Source: JBHHYN01 sp046757565 (lineage in GTDB: Bacteria; Pseudomonadota; Gammaproteobacteria; Eutrophobiales; Eutrophobiaceae). Taken from it: DNA of 18,599 nucleotides. Of the stretch, positions 7,737 through 15,910 are shown in pieces. Made by a program: the position numbers and the translations under genes. The notes under the pieces were generated by a model. It did not search any database, was not told the origin of the DNA, and saw only the letters and a program-made list of their open reading frames with translations. Position 1 is the stretch's first letter. Each line of letters starts with the position of its first letter. The stretch covers positions 1-18,599 of the forward strand of contig JBHHYN010000050.1 of assembly GCA_046757565.1 (NCBI GenBank), read 5' to 3'.

Positions 7737-9107
7737 GTGCCAAACGGGTACATCGGGGACGGAGAAGAATCGTTAATCTATAAACTTTCCGGTATGAAAA
7801 AATCCCGCAACAAACCATGGCAGGAGACGGAATACAGGGACAGACCCTGGCTGGCTGAACCTGCCTGGCAAACCGGGAAAATCGTTTCGACGGCCAAAGC
7901 GGGCGGCCGGATGTTATGGGGCTTTGCCATTTTCTGGAACCTTCTCTCCACTCCAGTATTGTTTACGCTACCACGTGAACTGGCCAGGGGAAATTACCCG
8001 GCACTAATCGGTGTGTTTGCTCCAATTGTTGGGCTTGGTTTACTCGTCACGGCCATTGTTCAGACACGCCGTTGGCGGCGGTTCGGTAAAACTCCGTTTG
8101 AAATGGACCCCTTCCCCGGCCGTCTCGGCGGTCACGTTGGCGGTCACATAGAGATCAAGCTGCCGTACCGGCCGGAGACACAATTTGAAATCAACCTGAC
8201 GTGTGCCTACTCTTATATCAGTGGTAGCGGCAAAAACCGGGGCCGGCGTGAGAAGATACTTTGGCAGGATAAACAGATCATCAATGCCCAGCCCGGAATA
8301 GATGGCAGCCGGCTGGATATCATGTTTTCCGTCCCCCCGGATTTTCCTGCATCAGAACAACCTGGTGATGCCTACCACAAGTGGACATTGTCTGTGGAAG
8401 CACAACTTGACGGGCCGGATTACAGCCGGCAATTCGAGATACCGGTGTTTGCCGGGGACGGGCCGTTATCAACGCTAGATTCAGATGAGGAAGCCAGCGG
8501 TATTGTTACGCCTTTCAGGGAGCGTGGTGGCCACCTGGATCCCACCGGGGTTGAAAATATCCTGGCCATGCGGCACAGCCATGACGGTGTGCAGTGGCGC
8601 TATCCTGCATGGCGTTATCCCAGCATGAGTATCTTGCTGTTTCTTTTCGGTCTTATCTTTGCCGGCGTCAGTATTTTTATTGCCATGGAGGCAATGCAGG
8701 ATCTTCATAGTGATTCCACATTCGATCTCGTCATCGGGGTCTTCTCTAATTCCATCGGTATATTTATGACCGTGGTGTTTGGTCTGGTCGGCACAGGCAT
8801 GGCACTGGCGGGAATTTATACTGCGGGAAATTCACTTACCCTGGTTCTGCAAATTGATCAACTCCACTCCCAACGCCGCCTGTTTGGCCTGCCTATACGT
8901 TATAAACAGGTACCGCTTGATATGATTAACGCTGTGGATAAAAAAATTATCTCCAGTTCGAGCAGTGGCAGCAGACACACTGTTAATTACCGGGTCTTCG
9001 CGCGAACAGCCGATCAAAAAAAATATACACTGGCGGAAAATCTTCCTTCTGCCAGTGAAGCCGATGCCGTGATTCACTACTTCAGGGAAAAATTCCGCCT
9101 GTTATAG
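7737..9107 (+). CDS. DUF3592-like multi-pass membrane protein
   Basis: A protein of 456 residues from the GTG, or 437 if translation starts at ATG 7794 (MKKSRNKPW). Neither start has a convincing ribosome site. I see two N-terminal transmembrane segments (about 59-78 and 88-109), an extra-membrane domain of ~190 residues rich in beta strands (roughly 125-300, including VGGHIEIKLPYRPETQFEI and SVPPDFPAS), then two or three more membrane segments (about 297-317 and 331-360) and a C-terminal domain with a Ser run (ISSSSSGS). PWLAEPAWQTGKI near the N-terminus and the overall plan resemble DUF3592-type proteins of unknown function. That assignment is from recall and moderate. It probably shares a transcript with the metallophosphoesterase. 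Confidence 0.75.
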   Translation: MPNGYIGDGEESLIYKLSGMKKSRNKPWQETEYRDRPWLAEPAWQTGKIVSTAKAGGRMLWGFAIFWNLLSTPVLFTLPRELARGNYPALIGVFAPIVGLGLLVTAIVQTRRWRRFGKTPFEMDPFPGRLGGHVGGHIEIKLPYRPETQFEINLTCAYSYISGSGKNRGRREKILWQDKQIINAQPGIDGSRLDIMFSVPPDFPASEQPGDAYHKWTLSVEAQLDGPDYSRQFEIPVFAGDGPLSTLDSDEEASGIVTPFRERGGHLDPTGVENILAMRHSHDGVQWRYPAWRYPSMSILLFLFGLIFAGVSIFIAMEAMQDLHSDSTFDLVIGVFSNSIGIFMTVVFGLVGTGMALAGIYTAGNSLTLVLQIDQLHSQRRLFGLPIRYKQVPLDMINAVDKKIISSSSSGSRHTVNYRVFARTADQKKYTLAENLPSASEADAVIHYFREKFRLL

Positions 9108-9241
9108 GAAAACCGTCAGTAAAAGGAACAGTCGTTACAAAACTCCCCCAAGAGGTTGCTCGGGATCCGTGTACTCACGAAGCCATTGAAAGTGGCGGTA
9201 TGTCCCTGTGCCGCGGGCCGATCTTCTCTATCAGGGTTTCT

Positions 9242-9847
9242 TCAGGATTCAGCGGCGGCCTTCGCCGACTTGACTGAATCACGTTCAGCGATACGCGCCT
9301 GGTATTTCCCGATGTTTACGTAGGGTGACAAATCGATCGCCAACATCGGCGCCCAACTGAGGACAATAAACAGATAGGCGTCTGCTACAGTAAACTGATC
9401 CCCCATCAGGCAGTCCCGATCCGCCAGTTTCCCGTCGATGTAGGTAAGACGCACGCCCAACTGTTCCTTCATCATCTCTTTCACTTGATCCGGGATGTCC
9501 GGCATAAACATCAAGGAACACCTTTTGTGTACTTCCGAGTTGATATAACCCAGCCATTCCTGCAGGCGGTACCGTTCCATGGTGCCGTTGGCCGGCGCCA
9601 GTCCTGACTCAGGATTCTGATCGGCGATGTACTGCAAGACAGCGATGTTCTCGGTCAGCAGTTCACCATTATCCAGTTCCAGCACCGGGACATAACCTTT
9701 CGGATTGACGTCAGCAAGGTTGCGGCCATCAGGTAATTTCCGATCGCTCCTCAGATTGAGTTTGACCAATTCGAACTCAAGTCCCGCCTCGTGCAGGGCT
9801 ATATGTGAGGCCGACGAACAGGTGCCGGGGTGGGAATATAATTTCAT
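9242..9847 (-). CDS. Glutathione S-transferase (beta-class-like)
   Basis: A 201-residue GST starting at 9847, chosen because AAGGAGG lies six bases upstream; a longer reading frame upstream lacks such a site. The thioredoxin-like N-domain (1-75) has MKLYSHPGTCSSASHIALHEAG, with Cys10 at the position of the catalytic cysteine of bacterial beta-class enzymes. The GSH-site segments GYVPVLEL and LLTENIAVLQYIAD follow. The all-helical C-domain (~85-201) contains the N-capping-box region DQFTVADAYLFIVLSW. It conjugates or removes glutathione from electrophiles, or acts as a thiol-disulphide enzyme, in the cytosol. The gene converges with the membrane-protein gene and diverges from the nitrilase-family gene. 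Confidence 0.93.
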   Translation of the reverse strand: MKLYSHPGTCSSASHIALHEAGLEFELVKLNLRSDRKLPDGRNLADVNPKGYVPVLELDNGELLTENIAVLQYIADQNPESGLAPANGTMERYRLQEWLGYINSEVHKRCSLMFMPDIPDQVKEMMKEQLGVRLTYIDGKLADRDCLMGDQFTVADAYLFIVLSWAPMLAIDLSPYVNIGKYQARIAERDSVKSAKAAAES

Positions 9848-9884
9848 GAAAACCTCCTTCTGTAAAATTACCGGGAAAAAGCGC

Positions 9885-9890
9885 ATTATA
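9885..9890 (-). promoter_or_regulatory. Candidate -10 box of the GST gene, with nearby dyad
   Basis: Read on the minus strand this is a perfect TATAAT about 38 nt before the GST start codon. No good TTGACA sits at 16-18 nt. Instead, a 5-6-5 dyad ATCAA-N6-TTGAT (9900-9915) lies just upstream of it, which is compatible with an activator or repressor site. Both are single-site pattern matches. Confidence 0.35.
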
Positions 9891-10040
9891 ACGTAATACA
9901 TCAAAGTACCTTGATAAAAATCAACTGCTCGACAACGTGTTCTGTTCCTGTTAATAAAGAGCGCACAATCACCAGGGAGATTCGCGCACAGCCATGCCAA
10001 TATCGAGCCACTAAACCTGCAACCGGATAACCGAATAGAA

Positions 10041-11120
10041 ATGGGCGACACCTATCCCAGGATCAAAACCGCCGCCGTTCAGGCGGCCTCGGTATTTCTG
10101 GACCGGGAGGCATCCACCGACCGGGCCTGTGAACTCATCAAAGAGGCGGGTGCACAAGGGGCCAGACTTATCGTGCTTCCCGAAGGCTTCATCCCCGCCC
10201 ATCCCGTATGGTTTCACCTGCACCCGGCCACCAGCGAGTTATCGGTGCAACTGAGCACCGAACTCTTCAAGAATGCAGTGGAAGTGCCTGGCGACACTGT
10301 TGCCGAGTTGTGCCGTGCGGCCAGTGAGGCCAATGCCTATGTAGTCATTGGCATCTGTGAAAAAATGGCTAATACCCTGGGCACCATGTACAACACCCAG
10401 CTGTTTATCTCTCCGGAAGGCACCTGTTTGGGGAAACATCAGAAGCTGGTTCCTACCGTGGGTGAACGCCTCGTTCACACAGGTGGATACGGTGATACCC
10501 TGCACGCCTTTGACACCGAGTTCGGCCCTATAAGCGGCTTGATCTGCGGAGAGAATTCGAACCCCCTGGCGGTATTCGCCGTGACTGCCGAACACACCCG
10601 CGTTCATGCCATGAGCTGGCCCAACTTCTTTCCCACCTCCGGCCGCCCACTCGGGGAACGGGTCGTGAATGACGCCAGATCCTTTGCCCAGATGTCCAAG
10701 GCCTTTGTCGTTGCTGCCTGCGGAACGGTGGACGAGCGCATGATCGAGATGCTGGCCACGAATGCAGAGATGGAAACCTTTCTGCGTAACCCCGATATCT
10801 CGGGTGGATCGACCATTGTGGCCCCTGACATGGAAGTGATCGCCGGTCCGATGGGTCATGAAGAGGGCATCCTCTACGCCGAGCTGGACCTGGAGCATTG
10901 TATACGCATGAAGTTGCGCCATGACTTTGCCGGTCATTACAACCGTCCGGACATCTTTCAACTCAGTATCAACCGCCGGGCGCCTGAACTACTGGTGGAT
11001 GCGAAAGATTTGACCGGAGATGCCGGTTTGTCAACTGAACGGGATGAGTCTCAGGCTGTGGCGGGCAGGACCAGCGGTGAGGCTGGATCAGAATCGGCTA
11101 TGGATGAAGATGTCGATTAA
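10041..11120 (+). CDS. Nitrilase-superfamily carbon-nitrogen hydrolase
   Basis: A 359-residue enzyme with the Glu-Lys-Cys triad of the nitrilase superfamily: E48 (IVLPEGFIP), K135 (GKHQKLVPT) and C169 (GLICGENSNPL). KHQKLVPT and the order NTQLFISPEGTCLGKH match nitrile-hydrolysing branch 1 better than amidases, so a nitrile-to-acid (or cyanide/aldoxime-linked) reaction is likely. Usual nitrilases carry CWEN at the nucleophile; here it is CGEN, which may alter the pocket. The last ~45 residues (after about 315) are hydrophilic, acidic and low in complexity and look unstructured. The ATG has no strong Shine-Dalgarno. It is divergent from the GST gene; the TRAP operon starts 149 bp downstream, but a functional link is not shown. 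Confidence 0.9.
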   Translation: MGDTYPRIKTAAVQAASVFLDREASTDRACELIKEAGAQGARLIVLPEGFIPAHPVWFHLHPATSELSVQLSTELFKNAVEVPGDTVAELCRAASEANAYVVIGICEKMANTLGTMYNTQLFISPEGTCLGKHQKLVPTVGERLVHTGGYGDTLHAFDTEFGPISGLICGENSNPLAVFAVTAEHTRVHAMSWPNFFPTSGRPLGERVVNDARSFAQMSKAFVVAACGTVDERMIEMLATNAEMETFLRNPDISGGSTIVAPDMEVIAGPMGHEEGILYAELDLEHCIRMKLRHDFAGHYNRPDIFQLSINRRAPELLVDAKDLTGDAGLSTERDESQAVAGRTSGEAGSESAMDEDVD

Positions 11121-11269
11121 ACGGGCATTGAGGTTTTATAACGAACGGCAGATCATGAAAAAGGATCTGCGCGATTGATCTTGATATTACCCATGATTTT
11201 TCCTGGAGCGGGGCAGTCAATCTCAGCAATCAGCCAATAAACGGATCAGCAGGCGCGCGGCACTGGTTC

Positions 11270-12316
11270 TTGTGGCTGCTGGTCTCAATTGCCGTGAGTC
11301 AACAGGCGCCGGCCATGGAGACCATCCGGTTGACTATTGCCTCCAGCCACTCTACCAACCTGCCCTGGGTCGGGGTGATGCACACGCTGGTGGTGCCGGA
11401 ATCCAACCGCCGTCTGCAGGCATTGCACAGCCGTTACCGGATTCAGTGGAGAGAGGCCTACGGCGGTTCACTCTATAAATACCAGAATACGCTCGAGGCG
11501 ATTGAAATCGGACTGACGGACATCGGTTGGGTAGGGACCCTGTGGGAGGCCTCCAAGATGCCGTTGCAGAACGTCACCTATTACACGCCTTTCGTGAGCG
11601 ATGATCTGATGACCTTGCTGGCTGTCTTCAATGATCTGCATGATCGGATCCCCGCGCTGGCTGCGTCGTGGCGGCAACAGAACCAGGTGTTTCTCGGGGC
11701 CAGCGGCGTCGATACCTATCACCTCATGACCAACTTCCCGGTCAGAACGCTGGCGGACCTGCGTGGCCGCAAGATCCTGGCGCCCGGTCCATCCGCCACC
11801 TGGCTGGAGGGGACCGGGGCGGTCGCAGTGAACGGCGGCTTGACCACCTATTACACCCAGATCAAGACCGGTGTAGCGGACGGTGTCCTTACCATTCTGA
11901 CCGGCGCTTACCCGTACCGCATCCATGAAGTCGCACCCTATATCACTCTCGTAGGGATTGGCGCCCAGTTCAATGGTGGCATGGCCATTAACCGATCTAC
12001 TTGGGACGAATTACCCACCGAAGTGCGGGAGGTACTGACCAGGTTGGGGCGCGAGTACAGTACTACCCTTGCCGAGGAGGTCAACGGCCTTTATGAAAAG
12101 GCATTGCACGCCATGCAAAGAGACGGGGCCATGGTTACTCCCTTGCCGCTTCAGGAGAAGCAGAAATGGATAGCGGCGTTGCCCGACATCGCCGGCCATT
12201 GGGCCCGGGCGACGGAACGGCGTGGGTATCCGGCGCGGCGGGTCCTGCACGCCTATCTGGACGCAGTCAGGCGGCGGGGCGGGCATCCATTGCGAAACTG
12301 GGATCCCGGACCATGA
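11270..12316 (+). CDS. dctP: TRAP transporter solute-binding protein (DctP family)
   Basis: A periplasmic solute-binding component of about 348 residues for the TRAP permease that follows. Mature-like sequence begins at METIRLTIASSHSTNLPW. Family landmarks are IEIGLTDIGWVGTLWE, the DLRGRKILAPGP strand and the segment NGGLTTYYTQIKTGVADGVL, followed by the ligand-hinge helices. No ATG or GTG lies in frame: the only canonical-type start is TTG at 11270, giving a very short signal sequence without a positive N-region. The frame stays open upstream to 11159, adding ARHWFLWLL, which would make a better signal peptide. An out-of-frame ATG at 11155 (MKKDLRD, then stop) suggests a frameshift or an unusual start. 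The stop overlaps the permease ATG (ATGA, 12313-12316). Confidence 0.85.
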   Translation: MWLLVSIAVSQQAPAMETIRLTIASSHSTNLPWVGVMHTLVVPESNRRLQALHSRYRIQWREAYGGSLYKYQNTLEAIEIGLTDIGWVGTLWEASKMPLQNVTYYTPFVSDDLMTLLAVFNDLHDRIPALAASWRQQNQVFLGASGVDTYHLMTNFPVRTLADLRGRKILAPGPSATWLEGTGAVAVNGGLTTYYTQIKTGVADGVLTILTGAYPYRIHEVAPYITLVGIGAQFNGGMAINRSTWDELPTEVREVLTRLGREYSTTLAEEVNGLYEKALHAMQRDGAMVTPLPLQEKQKWIAALPDIAGHWARATERRGYPARRVLHAYLDAVRRRGGHPLRNWDPGP

Positions 12317-14334
12317 ACCAGACAGTGAGCACATGGCCGGAGCGGGTTTATGTAATGGTCATCCAGTGGCTGAATGGCGCCGGAGTGATCTGGATCTTTG
12401 CACTGATGTTTCTGATCTGTACGGATATCAGCGGCCGGACCCTGTTCAACCACCCCATCCAGGGGGTCCCGGAAATGGTCTCCCTCTCCCTGGTGGGTTG
12501 CCTGTTTCTGCAGCTGGCCTATGCCGTGCACAGCGGGCGTTTGACGCGTACGGAAGTGATTACCCATTATCTGCAAAAGCACCGGCCGTTGCTTGCTATC
12601 GACTGGCAGATTTTTATCTCTGTCATGGCCGGTGTGATCTTGCTGCTCATCGCTCTGGGTAGTTGGCCCGACTTCTGGAAGGCCATCCATACGGATGAGT
12701 TTGCCGGCGTTGAGGGAGTATTCACAGTTTCGGTTTGGCCGATAAAGTTATTTGTCGTGACAGGGGCTCTCTTTGCGGCCATCGCCTTTCTACGGCAAGC
12801 GATTGAGATGTTTGTGCATGATTACCCAGGTCCGGGTGGCGGCGATTTTAAATATTTGATTCACCACAGAGGCACAGAGGTCACAGAGAGAATAAAAGTT
12901 AAAAAACCCAATATTGGAACTCGGTCGCTTGCGGTTGAGTCGTTCATCCGCCTGATAAGGGTTTTTTTTGCCCTGTTACCCCTGTTGGGTTTGCTGGTGT
13001 TGTTTTCCTTTTCCAGTCCCGCTACAGCGGATCGCACTATCGGCTTCCTCATGATCGTTGCCGTGCTGGTGTTGATCATGATTGGTATGCCTATCGCCGT
13101 GGCGTTGCTTCTGACGGGATTTATCGGGATCGGTCTGCTCAAAAATGACTTTGGCATTGCCACCAGGACACTCGGTCTGGCCGCCCAGGGGACGGTATCA
13201 GCCTACGTCTTCGCAACCGTTCCCCTGTTCGTGTTGATGGGGATGTTCGTCAGCGTCTCCGATATCGGCCGGGACAGTTTCCGGGCGGCACAGCGGCTGT
13301 TTGGTCGAATACGGGGTGGGCTCGGGGTAGCGACGGTGGCCGCCAATGCGATTTTTGCGGCAATTACCGGTATATCCATCGCCTCGGCGGCTATCTTTAC
13401 CAAGATTGCGGTGCCGGAGATGGTCCGCCACGGCTATACGGCCCGCTTCGCCGTCGGCCTCACTGCCGGCTCTTCGGTGTTGGGTATGCTCATCCCGCCA
13501 AGCCTGTTACTCATCATTTATGGTGTGATTGCCGAGGTTTCCATTGGCGGCCTGTTTACCGCTGCTGTGATTCCCGGCCTGTTACTCGCCGGCGCCTTCG
13601 CCTTGGGCGTTATCCTCATGGCGTGGTACTGGCCTGAGTTCGTTGGCCAGGTTGAAACCGGCCCGGCCCAAACCGGTGACGGCAGTCTGACGGGCGTGAT
13701 CGGTGCCGTGCTACCGGTCTTTATCCTGATCCTGTTGGTGCTTGGGGGTATCTATGGCGGCGTGTTTACTCCCACGGAAGCCGGGGCCGCCGGCTCCTTT
13801 GCCGCCATGCTGTTGGCCATCATTAAACGGCGCCTCACCTGGCCGGGTTTGTGGGAAGTCATCCGTGAAACGGGACAGGTTTCCGTCACCATCCTGTTTC
13901 TTATCACTGCGGCGAGTACGTTTAGCCGCATGTTGACATTGACGGGTTTGCCGCAGGAGATTGCGATATATCTTGGCGGTAGTGGGCTGGGTATGCCGGG
14001 ATTTCTCGCGGCCTATCTGATGCTGCTGATAGCACTGGGGACAGTCCTGGATTCAACATCGATCCTGTTGATACTGCTGCCTCTGGTTCTACCGGTGGTG
14101 CGTGAACTCGGCGGCGACCTGATCTGGTTTGGCGTCATAACGGTTATCGGTGTGGAGATCGGCCTGCTGACACCACCGCTTGGATTGAGCGTTTATGTGA
14201 TCAAATCCACTCTGGACGATGACCGCATCAGTCTCGGCGCCATCTTCGCCGGTGCATTTCCTTTCCTGTTGATCACCCTTTGCATAACAATTTTATTAAT
14301 GATCTTTCCTCAATTGAGTCTGGTATTTGTTTGA
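12313..14334 (+). CDS. Fused TRAP permease, small (DctQ) + large (DctM) subunits
   Basis: A 673-residue inner-membrane protein starting at ATG 12313, which overlaps the binding-protein stop (ATGA). A longer reading frame upstream only re-reads dctP. Residues ~1-170 are the four-helix DctQ domain (FALMFLICTDISGRTLFNHPIQGVPE). Residues ~215-673 are the DctM channel domain, with VPLFVLMGMFVS, the IFAAITGISIASAAIF hairpin region, SSVLGMLIPPSLLLIIYG, PTEAGAAGSFAA and GLLTPPLGLSVYVIK. Together with DctP it drives sodium-coupled uptake of organic acids or similar ligands. Residues 178-211 of the linker are encoded by a sequence that recurs as non-coding repeat ends at 15558-15942, so they look like an in-frame repeat insertion. 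Confidence 0.93.
   Translation: MNQTVSTWPERVYVMVIQWLNGAGVIWIFALMFLICTDISGRTLFNHPIQGVPEMVSLSLVGCLFLQLAYAVHSGRLTRTEVITHYLQKHRPLLAIDWQIFISVMAGVILLLIALGSWPDFWKAIHTDEFAGVEGVFTVSVWPIKLFVVTGALFAAIAFLRQAIEMFVHDYPGPGGGDFKYLIHHRGTEVTERIKVKKPNIGTRSLAVESFIRLIRVFFALLPLLGLLVLFSFSSPATADRTIGFLMIVAVLVLIMIGMPIAVALLLTGFIGIGLLKNDFGIATRTLGLAAQGTVSAYVFATVPLFVLMGMFVSVSDIGRDSFRAAQRLFGRIRGGLGVATVAANAIFAAITGISIASAAIFTKIAVPEMVRHGYTARFAVGLTAGSSVLGMLIPPSLLLIIYGVIAEVSIGGLFTAAVIPGLLLAGAFALGVILMAWYWPEFVGQVETGPAQTGDGSLTGVIGAVLPVFILILLVLGGIYGGVFTPTEAGAAGSFAAMLLAIIKRRLTWPGLWEVIRETGQVSVTILFLITAASTFSRMLTLTGLPQEIAIYLGGSGLGMPGFLAAYLMLLIALGTVLDSTSILLILLPLVLPVVRELGGDLIWFGVITVIGVEIGLLTPPLGLSVYVIKSTLDDDRISLGAIFAGAFPFLLITLCITILLMIFPQLSLVFV
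12844..12947 (+). repeat. In-frame interspersed repeat inside the TRAP permease linker
   Basis: The left 30 nt (12844-12873) match 15558-15587 at 26 of 30 positions, and the right 32 nt (12916-12947) match 15911-15942 at 28 of 32 positions, in the same order and orientation. The middle carries CACAGAGGCACAGAGG and TCACAGAGAG, a wording I know from widely scattered bacterial repeats that yield peptides like NHRGTE. The right end can fold as a hairpin (ACTC...GAGT around CGGTCGCTTGCGG). The segment is translated as DFKYLIHHRGTEVTERIK and onwards without a stop. Confidence 0.75.
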
Positions 14335-14343
14335 GAGGCATGT

Positions 14344-14509
14344 AGAATCAATAAGAATCAATAGGGTCAGTTTCGATTGATTTCATATGCCTGCATAAAT
14401 TATCTATTAGTCAGATAATCAATTTCCAATAAATTATTTACTACCTACGTTGACCCAAATCAATCGAAACTGACCCTATTGATTCACACTATTGATTCCA
14501 TATTGATTC
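14344..14509. repeat. Perfect 29-bp inverted repeat with GAATCAAT octamers
   Basis: 14355-14383 and 14457-14485 are perfect reverse complements over 29 bp, separated by a 73-nt AT-rich centre. The arms contain AGGGTCAGTTTCGATTGA. GAATCAAT is repeated outward: two copies on the left (14344-14351, 14355-14362) and three inverted copies on the right (14478-14485, 14491-14498, 14502-14509). The size (131 bp between arm ends) and symmetry suggest a MITE or REP-type element. It also lies 20 bp after the TRAP permease stop, so its RNA could act as a strong 3' hairpin. Confidence 0.8.
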
Positions 14510-14546
14510 AGATTGGTTTTGCGGCGATATGATGGTGGAGGCGAGT

Positions 14547-15539
14547 ATGAAAACATATTACTGGATGTGGCGAAGGCTGTTTTTTATGGCGGGTGTGTTT
14601 CTGCTTGCCGGGGCCGCAGCAGATGACAGACAGGTAGATATGAATAATCTGTCCATCACCGAACCCATTGCGGGCTCGGACATTCCCCTGCACATCCTGT
14701 TCGTCGAGACCGTTGACGGTCTTTATACCCCCATCGGTTTGCGTAAACCTCCGGGCGACGGGCCGTTCCCCATGATACTCCTTGCCTCCGGTAATGGCGG
14801 CGGCGGGTTAAAACTGTTGCGGCATATGAGCCACGATATGAGCTGGACACCGGAGCGCCTGCTGGAGGCCGGTTATGCCGTGGCCTGGTTACGTTACCGG
14901 GCGGAGGTGGAACTGGGTTATGCCAGGCAGGAGAAGTTGCTGGTTGGAGAGCGTCAGGGACGCCAGTTGCTGAACCGGGGTCCGTTAGAGATCGATGACG
15001 AGATCGCCGTTATCGAGTTCGTCAAAACCTTGCCCTATATTGCCCCGGATCGGATCGGCCTGCTCGGCCTCAGCCATGGCGGTGAGATGATCCTGAAGAT
15101 TACCTCTCAATATGATGGTGTTGCCGCCGCCGTCGCCAGCGAACCGGCCGCACACGAATTCCTTGCCCTGACTCCCGATGCCACGGCGATCCTGACGGCC
15201 GGGACCGGCATGAGGGATCTCGATAGTATGCAGATGCGCGGTGTGGAAAAGGTACGCAACAGGATTAACCTGGACCTTGCCAGAGAACGCATCAACCGGA
15301 TCAAGACACCAATCCTGGTTCAGGGCCGCGATAGGGATCACCTGCAGGGGATATTCAGATTGACCTACGAGTTGCTCAAAGAGTCCGGCAAAGAGACCGC
15401 ATGGATTAGTTACGATCATCCACGGCATGGATTTATCTATGTTATGCGTAAAGCCGGCGGTAACTACCACCCTGATGCGGTACAGGTGCGCGCGGTGAAT
15501 GACACGATCGCTTTTTTTAATCGTTACCTGAAGCCTTAA
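14547..15539 (+). CDS. Exported alpha/beta hydrolase (dienelactone-hydrolase-like)
   Basis: A 330-residue protein starting at ATG 14547, favoured over ATG 14529 because GGAGG stands five bases upstream. Its N-terminus MKTYYWMWRRLFFMAGVFLLAGAAA is a good signal peptide with a positive N-region, hydrophobic core and AxA-like end. The nucleophile elbow is GLSHG (174-178, Ser176), the acid is probably D262 or D264 in QGRDRDH, and the base is probably H294 in YDHPRHGF. ASGNGGGG (81-88) may supply the oxyanion hole. The fold fits hydrolysis of esters or peptides in the periplasm; the substrate is unknown. It follows the TRAP operon across the 29-bp inverted repeat, so it may be transcribed separately. 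Confidence 0.87.
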   Translation: MKTYYWMWRRLFFMAGVFLLAGAAADDRQVDMNNLSITEPIAGSDIPLHILFVETVDGLYTPIGLRKPPGDGPFPMILLASGNGGGGLKLLRHMSHDMSWTPERLLEAGYAVAWLRYRAEVELGYARQEKLLVGERQGRQLLNRGPLEIDDEIAVIEFVKTLPYIAPDRIGLLGLSHGGEMILKITSQYDGVAAAVASEPAAHEFLALTPDATAILTAGTGMRDLDSMQMRGVEKVRNRINLDLARERINRIKTPILVQGRDRDHLQGIFRLTYELLKESGKETAWISYDHPRHGFIYVMRKAGGNYHPDAVQVRAVNDTIAFFNRYLKP

Positions 15540-15557
15540 CACACTGCGGGGGGAATA

Positions 15558-15587
15558 GAATTTAACTATTTGATTAACCACAGACGC
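15558..15587 (+). repeat. Left-end copy of the TRAP-linker repeat
   Basis: This matches 12844-12873 at 26 of 30 positions, sharing ATTTGATT and ACCACAGA. It opens the repeat-rich stretch 18 bp after the hydrolase stop codon and is directly followed by the hairpin array. Confidence 0.7.
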
Positions 15588-15588
15588 C

Positions 15589-15711
15589 TACATGGACGTA
15601 AGTGGCACGACCACATGGATGTGGGAGGGAGAACAACGTCTGGAACAGTTGTCGAGGAGCGCAGGACGCATATATGGATATATGCGGTTGATTACGTCTG
15701 GAACAAGTAAT
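15589..15711. repeat. Array of five small hairpins sharing a GG core
   Basis: Five dyads are centred on GG. (1) TACAT/ACGTA at 15589-15600, one mismatch. (2) CCACAT/ATGTGG at 15611-15624, perfect. (3) ACAAC/GTTGT at 15633-15652. (4) CGCATATAT/ATATATGCG at 15667-15686, perfect. (5) ATTAC/GTAAT at 15691-15711, one bulge. Units 3 and 5 share the loop GTCTGGAACA but have different, self-complementary stems. Units 1, 2 and 4 share the ATGGA-type core. Stem differences that preserve pairing suggest structure, not sequence, is maintained. Confidence 0.65.
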
Positions 15712-15794
15712 CTAGCGGCAAATTAATTGTCGAGTAAATATAGACACAGGAATAAAATGCCCTGTTTCAAGCTGAACTTCCTCTATTTAATCGG

Positions 15795-15844
15795 TTTTTA
15801 TTCAAAAGTCTTTCTTGTTTATCCACAGATTCTGCTGAAGACCC
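15795..15844 (+). repeat. ~50-bp inverted repeat, inner copy
   Basis: This matches the reverse complement of 18550-18599 at 47 of 50 positions. The core is ATTCAAAAGTCTTTCTTG, followed by CCACAGATTCTGCTGAAG. With its partner it brackets the oxidoreductase and PPK2 genes. Confidence 0.8.
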
Positions 15845-15910
15845 AAAATAACTAATGAAAATCCTGTGGGTTTGCTTCCCGAGTTGAGTGATATGAATGA
15901 CCATGACACT

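Noticed and set aside
10239..10961. A 240-codon open frame antisense to the nitrilase-family gene
   Set aside because: His/Gly/Val-rich shadow of a conserved gene, with no recognisable domain.
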